Origin: an uncultured Cycloclasticus sp.
GTDB taxonomy: Bacteria > Pseudomonadota > Gammaproteobacteria > Methylococcales > Cycloclasticaceae
Reading direction: 5' to 3'
Length of the DNA stretch: 64,000 nt
NCBI GenBank assembly: GCA_913060865.1
Contig: CAJXTU010000007.1
Location: 48,617-112,616 of the forward strand
This document shows, in pieces, positions 28,892-38,434 of this stretch; positions within the stretch are counted from its first letter, which is position 1; the number at the start of each line of letters is the position of its first letter. Made by a program: the position numbers and the translations under genes. The notes beneath the pieces were generated by a model that searched no databases, was not told the origin of the DNA, and was given only the letters and a program-made list of their open reading frames with translations.

Positions 28892-29698
28892 TTAAGTTTC
28901 AGCCTTTTTGGTGGCTACTTTAGCCTCATCCCAAAGAGCATCTAAAGTGCTTAATGAACAGTTTTCAATGTTTTTATCCGATTCCTTTAACCTTTCTTCA
29001 ATGTGTGAAAAACGGTTTGAAAAACGCTGATTAGCTAACCTTAAGGACCACTCTGGATTTACATTTAAGTGCCTAGCTAGATTAATGCAGCTAAAAAGCA
29101 CATCACCTAACTCCTCCTCAATTCGTTGAGAATTATTTGCGACCCCAATTTCTGCTTTAAGCTCATCAACCTCTTCATCCAACTTAGCTAAAACACCCTC
29201 TACATCAGGCCAGTCAAAACCAACTGATGCCGCTTTTTTTTGAAGCTTGCAAGCTTGATTCATGGCAGGTTGGTTTTTACTAACACCATCGAGCACACCT
29301 TTTAGATCACTACCTTTTTGTTCTGCTTGCTTATGCGCTTCCCATTGTTTGCTTAAATTGCCTTTGCCGATGAATGATTCATCAAATACATGGGGGTGGC
29401 GTCGCGTTAACTTATCGCAGATAGATGCAACTATATCTGCAAATTCAAAAGCTTGCTGCTCCTTTGCTAATTGGGCATGAAAAACGACTTGAAATAACAA
29501 GTCACCTAACTCATCTTTTAGAGCGTGCAAATTTTTACGCTCGATGGCATCAGCCACCTCGTACGCCTCCTCAATGGTATAAGGCGCAATACTGGCGAAA
29601 TCCTGCTCTAAATCCCACGGACAACCGTTCTTCCGATCTCTAAGCTGAGCCATAATGTCTAACAATTCTTTGACTTTGTTATTCGCTGGATTATTCAT
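28892..29698 (-). CDS. mazG: Nucleoside triphosphate pyrophosphohydrolase MazG
   Basis: A 268-residue all-alpha enzyme hydrolysing NTPs and dNTPs to monophosphates. Two MazG repeats are visible: DRKNGCPWDLEQDFASIAPY leading to EEAYEVADAIE...DELGDLLFQVVFHAQL (N-terminal), and EVDELKAEI...EELGDVLFSCINLARHL (C-terminal), with the EExxE-type metal ligands in each. Length agrees with the gammaproteobacterial form. It is divergent from the SpmA/B-like gene. Confidence 0.94.
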   Translation of the reverse strand: MNNPANNKVKELLDIMAQLRDRKNGCPWDLEQDFASIAPYTIEEAYEVADAIERKNLHALKDELGDLLFQVVFHAQLAKEQQAFEFADIVASICDKLTRRHPHVFDESFIGKGNLSKQWEAHKQAEQKGSDLKGVLDGVSKNQPAMNQACKLQKKAASVGFDWPDVEGVLAKLDEEVDELKAEIGVANNSQRIEEELGDVLFSCINLARHLNVNPEWSLRLANQRFSNRFSHIEERLKESDKNIENCSLSTLDALWDEAKVATKKAET

Positions 29699-29771
29699 AT
29701 ATGGTCTTACATGGGTGTGTTAAAGTTAAGCTCAATTGTCCACCATCCGACTCTGACGACAAATACTGTTT

Positions 29772-29800
29772 TTGACAATATTTATTGTTGGCGGTTAAAT
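29772..29800 (+). promoter_or_regulatory. Sigma-70 promoter before the SpmA/SpmB-like gene
   Basis: A perfect TTGACA at 29772-29777 is followed after exactly 17 bases by TTAAAT at 29795-29800 (four of six matches to TATAAT). Transcription would begin near 29807, so the earlier in-frame ATG at 29711 would not be transcribed and the ATG at 29816 is the probable start, nearly leaderless. Confidence 0.6.
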
Positions 29801-29815
29801 TTTATTCTTAATTTT

Positions 29816-31045
29816 ATGTTAAATATCATTTGGCTCGGCTTTTTTTTCATTGCCTTTCTAACCGGCCTTTATCGTTTATTTATACTCGGTGAAATTGACG
29901 TTTTTAACGACATTACCCTAGCCACATTCACATTATCCAAAACCGCCTTTGAAATTTCACTTGGGCTGACTGGTATTTTATGTTTTTGGATGGGCATGAT
30001 GAAAATTGGCGAAAAAAGTGGTTTTATTGAGCATTTAACTCGATTCTTAAATCCACTTTTAAAACGATTAATGCCTGATGTTCCAGACAAGCACCCTGCT
30101 TTTGGTGCAATGGTGATGAACTTATCTGCCAATATGCTAGGCCTTGATAATGCGGCAACACCGCTCGGTATAAAAGCCATGCAACATTTACAATCAATAA
30201 ACCCAAAAAAGGACACGGCGAGTAACGCTCAAATTTTATTTTTAGTTATCAACACATCTGCTGTCACCCTGTTTCCTCTAACTATTTTTACTTATCGAGC
30301 GCAAATGGGCGCCGCTGACCCAACAGATGTTTTTATACCTATTTTAATAGCCACCTACGCCTCAACTATCGCTGGGCTTATAGCCGTAGCCACCGTTCAA
30401 CGCATTAAACTTTACGAACCAATTGTTCTTTGTTATTTAGCCGGCTTTAGCGCCTTAGTCGGCCTGATTTTGTTTTATTTTTCACGCCTCGATCAAGCCG
30501 CTATGCAACAACAATCAGCGCTCGCCAGTAACTTTATTATTTTTAGTTTAATCGTTGTATTTATGCTGGGTGCGCTAAAACAACGCATTAATGTATATGA
30601 AACATTTATTGACGGCGCTAAAGAAGGCTTTCAAACGGCTGTCATGATTATCCCTTACCTTGTTGCAATGCTCGTTGCCATTGGCGTTTTTAGGGCGAGT
30701 GGCGCACTCGAACTAATACTAGGATCTTTACGATCATTATTAATAAGTGCTTCTCTTGACACTCAATTCGTCGATGCATTGCCCACTGCTTTTATGAAAC
30801 CACTGAGTGGAAGTGGTGCTCGAGCGATGATGATAGAAACCATGCAAACACATGGCGCCGACTCCTTTGCCGGTAGGCTTGCCTCTATTGTACAAGGCAG
30901 TACAGAAACAACCTTCTATGTATTGGCGGTGTACTTTGGTGCCGTTGGCATAAAAAAAGCGCGTCACGCTGTTGCCTGCGGGTTATTTGCTGATTTGATA
31001 GGCATTATCGTAGCCATTTGTATCGGCTACTTGTTTTTTGCCTAA
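29816..31045 (+). CDS. SpmA/SpmB-like fused membrane protein (Gate/nucleoside-recognition domains)
   Basis: A 409-residue membrane protein combining the two halves known separately in Bacillus as spore maturation proteins A and B. The first half has LSKTAFEISLGLTGILCFWM and NLSANMLGLDNAATPLG, the hallmark SpmA segment; the second half has EGFQTAVMIIPYLVAMLVAI and the PLSGSGARAMMIETM plus VQGSTETTFYVLAVYFG segment of SpmB. It has about ten helices. A longer frame from 29711 is open but lies upstream of the likely promoter. The function in non-sporing bacteria is unknown; it is common there as a fusion. The next gene starts 62 bases downstream. Confidence 0.85.
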   Translation: MLNIIWLGFFFIAFLTGLYRLFILGEIDVFNDITLATFTLSKTAFEISLGLTGILCFWMGMMKIGEKSGFIEHLTRFLNPLLKRLMPDVPDKHPAFGAMVMNLSANMLGLDNAATPLGIKAMQHLQSINPKKDTASNAQILFLVINTSAVTLFPLTIFTYRAQMGAADPTDVFIPILIATYASTIAGLIAVATVQRIKLYEPIVLCYLAGFSALVGLILFYFSRLDQAAMQQQSALASNFIIFSLIVVFMLGALKQRINVYETFIDGAKEGFQTAVMIIPYLVAMLVAIGVFRASGALELILGSLRSLLISASLDTQFVDALPTAFMKPLSGSGARAMMIETMQTHGADSFAGRLASIVQGSTETTFYVLAVYFGAVGIKKARHAVACGLFADLIGIIVAICIGYLFFA

Positions 31046-31106
31046 GAATCACAATAGCTTTGTTAGAATAGCTCATTCTTTTAACTCTACTACCTCCCGA
31101 CATAAT

Positions 31107-31985
31107 ATGGCCAAAAACAGGCAACCGTTTATCTCTCGTCTTTACCCGTTACTAGGAAAACTTCCTCTTTGTGTGCTCCACGCCCTTGCTTTTCCTATTT
31201 ACATTATTGGGTATTATTTTGTTGAAAAGAAACGTAATGTCATTTATTCCAACATGCTAAATTCTTTTCCAGACACCCCAGCCAATGACGTGCAGAAATT
31301 AGCGAAATTGAATTTCAAGCACTTGGTATACGTGATACTCGAAGCCATCAAAACCGGCACTCTAACAGAGAAGCAAATTCGTCAGCGTGTAACATTGAGA
31401 AACCCAGAGCTTATTGAAAAATTCGCCGATAACAACCAATCTGTGTTGATGCTTGCCGCCCATCATTGTAATTGGGAGTGGATGCTTGCCGGTTGTAGCT
31501 TACAACTCTCTTTTCCTATCGATGTCGTATACAAACCATTACACGATAAGATCGTTGACGAGCACATGAAAGCCTCTCGTTCGCGCTTCAATGCTCGCCC
31601 TATACCCAACAAGAATGCATTAATTGAAATTATGCAGCGTCGTAAAGAAGTCCGTGGCTTTGCAATGGTTGCTGATCAATCTCCGGTAAGAAAAGAAGAA
31701 AAGTATTGGACTAATTTCCTAAATCAAGACAGTTCCTTTGCAGTGGGCGCACAAAAGATAGCGAAGTTGACTAAATACCCTGTTATTTTCGTTGGAATGA
31801 AGCGCTTAAGCTTGGGGCATTACGAAGTCTATTTTGAAGAACTCGGTCAAGCACCTTATGAAAAAGAGGGCTACGATATCACCGAGAAATACGCCCGAGC
31901 GACTGAACGAATGATCCTCGACGCACCTGAAGATTGGATGTGGTCTAACCGTAAATGGAAACGAAAACGTGGTATTTACGACTAA
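31107..31985 (+). CDS. Lysophospholipid/lipid A-type acyltransferase (LpxL/HtrB-like)
   Basis: A 292-residue membrane-bound acyltransferase. An N-terminal membrane segment (PLCVLHALAFPIYIIGYYFV) is followed by AAHHCNWEWML, where the catalytic HX4E motif of LpxL-type enzymes lies, and by ADQSPVRKEEKYWTNFL, matching the family's second conserved block. Such enzymes transfer acyl chains to lipid A precursors or similar lipids. I use the ATG at 31107; a longer frame begins with TTG inside the upstream gene. It is adjacent to the FAAL-ACP gene, convergent with 11 bases between, so it may serve that lipid cluster, although an ordinary lipid A role is equally possible. Confidence 0.85.
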   Translation: MAKNRQPFISRLYPLLGKLPLCVLHALAFPIYIIGYYFVEKKRNVIYSNMLNSFPDTPANDVQKLAKLNFKHLVYVILEAIKTGTLTEKQIRQRVTLRNPELIEKFADNNQSVLMLAAHHCNWEWMLAGCSLQLSFPIDVVYKPLHDKIVDEHMKASRSRFNARPIPNKNALIEIMQRRKEVRGFAMVADQSPVRKEEKYWTNFLNQDSSFAVGAQKIAKLTKYPVIFVGMKRLSLGHYEVYFEELGQAPYEKEGYDITEKYARATERMILDAPEDWMWSNRKWKRKRGIYD

Positions 31986-31996
31986 ACAGCTATCGT

Positions 31997-33958
31997 TCAG
32001 GCCTCAATTTTCTGAGCAATAAACCCAGCTAGTTCTTCAATCGTTGGGTAATCAAAAAAATCCGTTAACTCCACAATATCTGGGTACGCTTCGTCTATCT
32101 TCTCGTGAATTTGTGCGAGCTTTAATGAGCTCGTTCCCATCTCAAAAATATTATCATTCAAGGTTATTTTTTGATCGGCGACAACAGAGTGACAAACTTC
32201 CATTAGAACTCGTTCTATAGAGCTACCCGCAGCAACAAATTCTGTTGTTTGTGTTTCAGACAGTTCCGTTAAGGCAGCAATAATTTCATTAAATTCACCG
32301 TCAACAAATTGTTCGGCTAAGGCAAAACGCTGAACCTTACCACTGGTCGTTTTAGGCACCATTTTAATCGGTAAAACATGCGCCACGTCCAAACCTGACT
32401 TTTCATTCAATTGACGTCTGACATCAATGGTTGTTTGATAAAAACGGTCTAACTCACCTCGATATAAAACAAAAACAACCAACTCATCGAGTGCATCCTC
32501 AGTATTACGAATACCGCATACGACGACTTTACCTAACTCAATTCCATCAACATGCTCACAGACAGACTCAAGGTCTGGAGCATAGTAGTTTTGACCATTA
32601 ACAATAATTAAATCTTTGGTTCTTCCAGTAATAACCAATTCCCCATCATTCAGCAAGCCTTGATCACCTGTATCTAACCAACCGTCTGCACTAATCAGCT
32701 GTTCGTTTAACGCGGCTTCATGGTAGTAACCTTTCGTCACATTCTCACCTTTAATAAGCACGCGCCCGATTACATTCTCCGCAACTGCTTGCCCATTGCT
32801 ATCCGAAATTAACATTTTCGTGCCTATAATCGGGGACCCAAGGCGAACTAACTCAATACTTTGATCAGAAGCTTCGGGGGTAATTATGGCTGGCAAACCC
32901 TCTACTAATGAACTTCTCAGCACATGAATAGTAGAAAGCGGTTGAGCTAAAGCAGGGAACGTCACGGCAAGGCAGGCTTCTGCTAAGCCATAGACGGTAA
33001 ACATGGCTGTTTCTGCCAAACCAAACGGCTTCATGACCGAGTTGAACTCCCTACATAGATCAGCTGAAATAGGTTCTGCTCCATTAAAAAGCAAACGGAC
33101 ATGTGACAGATCAAGCTCGTTTTGATTCTCTGGTTTGAAGCGCTTTAGAACGTGTTTATAACCAAAATTAGGTGACGATAGAATCGTTGCCTTCTTCTCG
33201 CTGGATTTTTCAAGCCAAAGCGCGGGGCGCCGGACGAACAAGTCGGTTGGCATCATATATTGGTTTATATTCACGAATAAGGGCGTTAAATGAAAACCAA
33301 TAATCCCTAAATCGTGCGTTAATGGCATCCAACTAAAAAAGCTATCCTTCTCATCAAACGCGCTGCATTCGATAATGCCGTATAAATTAGTAACTAAGTT
33401 CTTATGCGTTAGTACGACGCCTTTAGGGTCGCCTGTAGAGCCTGATGAAAACTGAATAAACGCCGTTTGTTCAGGCTTAATATCAGCAGGTTCAGCCAAT
33501 ACATCGACAGTCTCAATTCTATCGAGCATGACGGCTTTATGTTTCATCTCTTCATAAATTGCTTCTTTACCATGCTCCTCAGCGTACACTTTCAAACGTT
33601 GCAATGCTTTTCTGGACGTCGCTATATAGGGATTTTCTAGCTTTTCAAAAACATTAAACACTTTTTGACGATGCCCATCACTCGTACCTATCGCTAGTGG
33701 TACAGCAACAATACCACCATACTGACAAGCCCAAAATGTATCTATAAACTGCTCATTTTCAGCCAGATGAATGATCAGCTCATCACCTTCCTTTGCCCCT
33801 TTTACTTGCATATGGTTTAACAAACCTAACGCACGCAGCTTTAAATCAGGGTAGTTAACTTGGCGTTCTTGATCTTTACCGCTGATATAGGTAATTGTTT
33901 TACTGCTATCTTGGTTCTTATCAAGTGCTTCAACTAGGGTTTTCGGAAAGTCATTCAT
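31997..33958 (-). CDS. Fatty acyl-AMP ligase fused to an acyl carrier protein domain
   Basis: A 653-residue two-domain protein. Residues 1 to about 560 form an adenylating enzyme: QFSSGSTGDPKGVVLTHKN is the P-loop, SWMPLTHDLGIIGFH closely matches fatty acyl-AMP ligases (FAALs, which make acyl-AMP and pass it to a carrier rather than to CoA), and VYGLAEACLAV and DTGDQG are later core motifs. The C-terminal region is a carrier domain in which DNIFEMGTSSLKLAQIHEKI carries the phosphopantetheine Ser611. A separate Sfp-type PPTase gene lies 62 bases upstream on the same strand and could activate it. The acyl chain and final product are unknown. Confidence 0.88.
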   Translation of the reverse strand: MNDFPKTLVEALDKNQDSSKTITYISGKDQERQVNYPDLKLRALGLLNHMQVKGAKEGDELIIHLAENEQFIDTFWACQYGGIVAVPLAIGTSDGHRQKVFNVFEKLENPYIATSRKALQRLKVYAEEHGKEAIYEEMKHKAVMLDRIETVDVLAEPADIKPEQTAFIQFSSGSTGDPKGVVLTHKNLVTNLYGIIECSAFDEKDSFFSWMPLTHDLGIIGFHLTPLFVNINQYMMPTDLFVRRPALWLEKSSEKKATILSSPNFGYKHVLKRFKPENQNELDLSHVRLLFNGAEPISADLCREFNSVMKPFGLAETAMFTVYGLAEACLAVTFPALAQPLSTIHVLRSSLVEGLPAIITPEASDQSIELVRLGSPIIGTKMLISDSNGQAVAENVIGRVLIKGENVTKGYYHEAALNEQLISADGWLDTGDQGLLNDGELVITGRTKDLIIVNGQNYYAPDLESVCEHVDGIELGKVVVCGIRNTEDALDELVVFVLYRGELDRFYQTTIDVRRQLNEKSGLDVAHVLPIKMVPKTTSGKVQRFALAEQFVDGEFNEIIAALTELSETQTTEFVAAGSSIERVLMEVCHSVVADQKITLNDNIFEMGTSSLKLAQIHEKIDEAYPDIVELTDFFDYPTIEELAGFIAQKIEA

Positions 33959-34020
33959 AGCGTATTAGTCGTGTATTTAAGTAAAGTATTAGCCCAATTT
34001 TGGGGCGTATTTTATAGTCA

Positions 34021-34761
34021 TTAAATAATTTGAGGTGGATTATCAGGGTCAAATGCATAAATAATGGGCTGACAACTGTTAGATTCCACTATAAGTGAAG
34101 CACTCGTTTGATCACCCACATCGATGGAAACACAAGTCCAATGAGATACATCACCGTATTCATCAGGGCATTCCAGTAATTGATTAGGCTGACTTAAGCT
34201 AAAACCACAACGTGACACACCTAAGCCCAGCCCTCGCCCCGTTGCTTTAATAAAGGCTTCTTTACATGTCCATATATTGAAAAAAGTAGACATGCGGTCA
34301 TGATCAGCGATATTCAACCATTGAGCTTGCTCAGCCTTGGAAAAGTTTCGACAAACCATTCCTTCTAAATTATCCAGATGCCGCCAGTTTTCAATATCAA
34401 CACCTAACTCTTTTTCTAATGTTATGGCTACTAGTGCCCTAGATCCAGAGTGAGACACATTAAACGAGATGGGCGAATCGATTATATAGGGCTTTCCAAA
34501 CGCTGCTTGTTGAAACCTTATATCGCTCGGCAGCAAACCCATATAGCATGACAATAGCGCCCTAAGCTGTTCTTTCATTGATACGGCATACGCTCTATGT
34601 CGCTGGCTTCTTAAGCGATCTATCTTTAGAATTTCATCATCACTCAAACTAGTGAACTCATTCGGCTCTACTGCACCTTCAAGGCTTATTTTCCACACAT
34701 GCACATCACCCATTTTCAAATAGGGAATTTGCTGTGCAGTTTTAGGGGTAAAACTAACCAT
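34021..34761 (-). CDS. 4'-phosphopantetheinyl transferase, Sfp type
   Basis: A 246-residue enzyme that moves the phosphopantetheine arm of CoA onto carrier proteins. The metal-binding ELGVDIE (after SFNVSHSGSRALVAI) and the FFNIWTCKEAFIKATGRGLG motif are intact, and the length is that of the Sfp/EntD class rather than the small AcpS class. Together with the downstream FAAL-ACP gene (62 bases away, same strand) it forms a likely operon. The starts of this gene and the plus-strand acyltransferase-hydrolase are 49 bases apart, so a shared promoter region is likely. Confidence 0.93.
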   Translation of the reverse strand: MVSFTPKTAQQIPYLKMGDVHVWKISLEGAVEPNEFTSLSDDEILKIDRLRSQRHRAYAVSMKEQLRALLSCYMGLLPSDIRFQQAAFGKPYIIDSPISFNVSHSGSRALVAITLEKELGVDIENWRHLDNLEGMVCRNFSKAEQAQWLNIADHDRMSTFFNIWTCKEAFIKATGRGLGLGVSRCGFSLSQPNQLLECPDEYGDVSHWTCVSIDVGDQTSASLIVESNSCQPIIYAFDPDNPPQII

Positions 34762-34810
34762 AATGAACTACTATAATTTGAAACGCTTAGATTTTAATTA
34801 AAACACAAGC

Positions 34811-37108
34811 ATGAGCAACGACTCAAAAGATAAAATCGACTCTGAGCAATATACGATAAATCCAGATACCTACCATTGGACTTATCATGCCATGAAAGCT
34901 CTCTTTAAGGTTTTCAGTCTGACCATTCGCACCCATGGAAAAAACACATCTTGGCTAGATGGCGATATCTTTTTATTCAACCATTTTGCTCGATTTGAAG
35001 CCTTCATTCCGCAATATTTAATTTATGAAAAAACAGGGCTTTATTCTAGATCAATTGCTTCAAAAGAACTTTTTGCTGACAATTTTTTCAGTCGATACCT
35101 CATTGATTTAGGTGGTATACCTAATGATGCTAACGCACTGATGTATCGGGTATCTAAAGATATTTTAAAAAACCAAAAGCTGGTTGCTTTTCCGGAAGGA
35201 GGCATTGTAAAAGACCGGCGTATCCTTGATGAGCAAGGCCGTTATCGAATTTATTCACGTTCACATAATGAACGACGAAAACTACATACCGGTCCAGCCG
35301 TTATCGCGTTAGCCATTGCCATTTTCAAACAAGTTGTGCGCGATATTCATCAACAAAATAACGCTGAATTATTGTCTTTATGGGTTGATGAATTAGGTTT
35401 CGACAGCTTGCAAAAATTACTAGAAGCCTGTGAAAAGCCGACTGTTATCATTCCATGTAATATTACTTTTTACCCTTTACGTATTAGCGATAACGCCATC
35501 AATAACAGCGTACATTTTTTCATTGATAACCTCCATAAACGCTTATCGGAAGAACTATTGATAGAAGGGAATTTTTTACTAAAAGACACTGATATGGATA
35601 TTCGGCTAGGCAAACCAATCATCGCAGAAAATTATTGGACGAGAATGGAGGCCGCAATTACAACCGCTTTTGTAAAGAATTCAACATTAGCGCTCAAACA
35701 AATTTTAAGCAAAGTTGAGCAAGATAAAACATGGAGTAATATCCTATTTCGGCTTAGCTACCAACGTAATGCTAATAAAATTCGTGATGATTATATGCAC
35801 GCTATTTATGACAATGTCACCATCAACATTGCTCATATTGCCGCAACACTCATTATGCATTTTGTGGACGAAGGAAAGACCCGTGTTAATAGAAGAAGGC
35901 TCCATCACCTTATCTACATCACCATTAAAGCACTACAAAAAGAAAGCTCTCTAAACTTTCATAGAACATTAGAAAATCCCTCAATTTATCGCAACTTATT
36001 AATGACCAAAAGTGAAACATTTGATCAGTTTTTAAGGAGTGCTTGTCAGGCAAACTTACTCGACATATCCGGGGCTTATTACAATTTTACCGAGCAGCTC
36101 GCATCAGAACATGATTTTGATAGTATTCGATATAAAAACCCAATGGCCGTTAATGCCAATGAAGTATCCTCTATTCCACAGATAAAAAAAGCCATAAAAA
36201 GTAGTTTAACGTTTAGTTTTAGCAAGCAGTTAGGCAAATTCGCGCAACTGCTTTTCGAGGATGAACTACTTGAATATCAATGGGATATCGCTCAATTCAA
36301 AGAGGCTAAACACCAAGATATTAACCAGCAACAATTCATCACAGAAGCATCAGCAAAACCCTATCTTTTGATGCCAGAAAAACCGAATGGTGAATGTATT
36401 ATCCTCATCCACGGTCTACTCTCTACCCCAGCTGAACTTAAAGAATTGGGTCATAAATTTATTAAAAAAAACTATATCGTTATAGGGTGTCGACTCAAAG
36501 GACATGGAACATCTCCTTGGGACTTACACCAACGAACTTGGCAAGATTGGCGTCAATCGTTGCAGCAATGTATGAAAATAGCGCACTGTCACACTAAAAA
36601 AGTTCACCTTATTGGTTTTTCTAGTGGCGGCTTATTAGCTCTAATGGCTGCTGCTAATCATCGACTTAATATTACCTCGGTGACGGCTTGCTCAACGCCA
36701 GTCGTTTTTAATGACCCGTTAATTCAACTCGCCAAAGTCACCCATTCAGCAAATAAAATTATAAAAAAAATCAGTTGGTCTGAAGGCATCCTACCTTTTA
36801 AAGATAATTCACCAGAACACCCTCACCTTAATTACCACAACATACCCATCGCTGCCATTAACCAACTATTAATATTAATTAACAAAGTAACTCCTCGCCT
36901 AAAAAAACTCAACTGCCCTGTTTTCTTGGTACAAGGTGATAATGACCCTGTTGTCGATTCATCTAGTTTCGCAGAAATATCCAAACATATACCTAAGGAA
37001 CTTTTGTCTTATCAATGGGTTAATTCCGATCGCCATGGCATTCTGTATGAAAACACCGATGGCTGCCAAGAAAAGGTCATCGACTTTGTCGGCAAACAAA
37101 GCAAATAG
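34811..37108 (+). CDS. Fusion of PlsC-like acyltransferase and alpha/beta hydrolase
   Basis: A 765-residue protein with two enzyme parts. The N-terminal part has a PlsC-type active site, FNHFARFEAF (His58 with Glu63, HX4E rather than the common HX4D), and a second motif FPEGG at 127-131, as in glycerophosphate or lysophospholipid acyltransferases. The middle (about 240-500) is helical and unrecognised. The C-terminal part is an alpha/beta hydrolase: ILIHGLLSTPAE, nucleophile Ser604 in GFSSGG, an acid in QGDNDPVVD (Asp712) and His742 in DRHGI. It is divergent from the PPTase-FAAL-ACP genes and so probably part of the same lipid pathway. It could both add and remove acyl chains; which is physiological is unknown. 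Confidence 0.82.
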   Translation: MSNDSKDKIDSEQYTINPDTYHWTYHAMKALFKVFSLTIRTHGKNTSWLDGDIFLFNHFARFEAFIPQYLIYEKTGLYSRSIASKELFADNFFSRYLIDLGGIPNDANALMYRVSKDILKNQKLVAFPEGGIVKDRRILDEQGRYRIYSRSHNERRKLHTGPAVIALAIAIFKQVVRDIHQQNNAELLSLWVDELGFDSLQKLLEACEKPTVIIPCNITFYPLRISDNAINNSVHFFIDNLHKRLSEELLIEGNFLLKDTDMDIRLGKPIIAENYWTRMEAAITTAFVKNSTLALKQILSKVEQDKTWSNILFRLSYQRNANKIRDDYMHAIYDNVTINIAHIAATLIMHFVDEGKTRVNRRRLHHLIYITIKALQKESSLNFHRTLENPSIYRNLLMTKSETFDQFLRSACQANLLDISGAYYNFTEQLASEHDFDSIRYKNPMAVNANEVSSIPQIKKAIKSSLTFSFSKQLGKFAQLLFEDELLEYQWDIAQFKEAKHQDINQQQFITEASAKPYLLMPEKPNGECIILIHGLLSTPAELKELGHKFIKKNYIVIGCRLKGHGTSPWDLHQRTWQDWRQSLQQCMKIAHCHTKKVHLIGFSSGGLLALMAAANHRLNITSVTACSTPVVFNDPLIQLAKVTHSANKIIKKISWSEGILPFKDNSPEHPHLNYHNIPIAAINQLLILINKVTPRLKKLNCPVFLVQGDNDPVVDSSSFAEISKHIPKELLSYQWVNSDRHGILYENTDGCQEKVIDFVGKQSK

Positions 37109-37147
37109 CGTAAAATAACGGCCAATAACATTACTTAATATTTAAAC

Positions 37148-38434
37148 ATGCGCGTTCACCTTAAAACCTTAGGCTGCCGACTCAATGAAGCAGAAATAGA
37201 ATCATGGGCCAATGACTTTAGCGCCCAAGGTCATACGCTCGTTAACGAGGATGCTGCACCTGATGTTTTAGTGCTGAACACCTGCGCTGTCACTCAAGGG
37301 GCTGTGCGGAAATCTCGTCAATTGGTGCGTAAAACACATAAAAAAAACCCCAAAGCCAAACTGGTTGTCAGTGGGTGTTATGCAACATTAAATGAACAAG
37401 AAACGGTTAACCTAGATGGCGTCGATTTACTTGTTAACAATCAGCAAAAAGATCAGCTTGTTCAATTAACACTCGCTCAACTTAGCGAAGAAACGATGCC
37501 AAGCATCGCCACTGAGCCTAACTCAGTCGCCTTATTCTCAAGAGGCCGACAGCGGGCGTTTATTAAAGTACAAGACGGCTGTCGATATCGCTGTAGTTTC
37601 TGCATTGTCACCATCGCAAGAGGTGACGAAAAAAGCAAACCTATTGAAGAAATTGTGGCCGAAGCCAATGCTATCCATCAACAAGGCATTTCTGAAATAG
37701 TCATCACCGGCGTACACCTCGGCGGTTATGGAAGTGATATTGCAGATAACCTTTACAACTTAGTAACGGCCTTATTAGCAGAGACCACTATTCCTAGAAT
37801 ACGTATGGGCTCATTAGAACCTTGGGACTTGCCTCCTGGTTTCCTTGAACTTTTCAAAAACCCAAGGTTAATGCCCCATATGCATTTACCCATACAAAGC
37901 GGTTCAGATTCGGTTCTAAAAAGAATGTCTCGCCGTTGCAAAACAGATGAGTTTCGCGCACTTGTTACTGAAGCTCGCGACATTATTCCTAACATCAACA
38001 TTACCTCAGATATTATCGTAGGCTTCCCCGGTGAAACGGATGAAGAATGGCAGCAAACATTAGATTTTGTTGAAGAGATGGAGTTCGGTGATTTACATAT
38101 TTTCACCTACTCAACAAGAGATGGAACAAAAGCCGCAACGATGCCAAATCAAGTGAGCTCTGAAAAAAAGAAAGCTCGAAGTAAGCTATTGCACGCATTG
38201 GCTGAATCGTCCAAACATACACAAATGAGTAAGCTAATCGGCTCGACTGTTGATGTTTTATGGGAGGACAGCCATCAACTCAATGAAGATGGAACCAACA
38301 CGTTATTTGGTTATACCCCTAACTATCACCGTGTTAAAGCCATTACCACGCAACCAGAAAAACTGATAAATCACATCAGTGCTTGCAACATAATATCGAT
38401 TGAAAATAACGTGTTTAACGCTGAATTAATTTAA
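37148..38434 (+). CDS. mtaB: tRNA t6A37 methylthiotransferase MtaB
   Basis: A 428-residue radical-SAM enzyme that adds a methylthio group to t6A37 of tRNAs decoding ANN codons. The N-terminal UPF0004 cysteines are in KTLGCRLNEAE, LNTCAVTQGAVRKSRQ and SGCYA; the radical-SAM cluster is CRYRCSFC (C-x3-C-x2-C). A SAM-binding ITGVHLGGYG follows, and a TRAM domain near the C-terminus is only weakly visible. The class (MtaB rather than MiaB or RimO) is inferred from the N-terminal pattern. Its stop overlaps the convergent cysZ by 9 bases. Confidence 0.9.
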   Translation: MRVHLKTLGCRLNEAEIESWANDFSAQGHTLVNEDAAPDVLVLNTCAVTQGAVRKSRQLVRKTHKKNPKAKLVVSGCYATLNEQETVNLDGVDLLVNNQQKDQLVQLTLAQLSEETMPSIATEPNSVALFSRGRQRAFIKVQDGCRYRCSFCIVTIARGDEKSKPIEEIVAEANAIHQQGISEIVITGVHLGGYGSDIADNLYNLVTALLAETTIPRIRMGSLEPWDLPPGFLELFKNPRLMPHMHLPIQSGSDSVLKRMSRRCKTDEFRALVTEARDIIPNINITSDIIVGFPGETDEEWQQTLDFVEEMEFGDLHIFTYSTRDGTKAATMPNQVSSEKKKARSKLLHALAESSKHTQMSKLIGSTVDVLWEDSHQLNEDGTNTLFGYTPNYHRVKAITTQPEKLINHISACNIISIENNVFNAELI

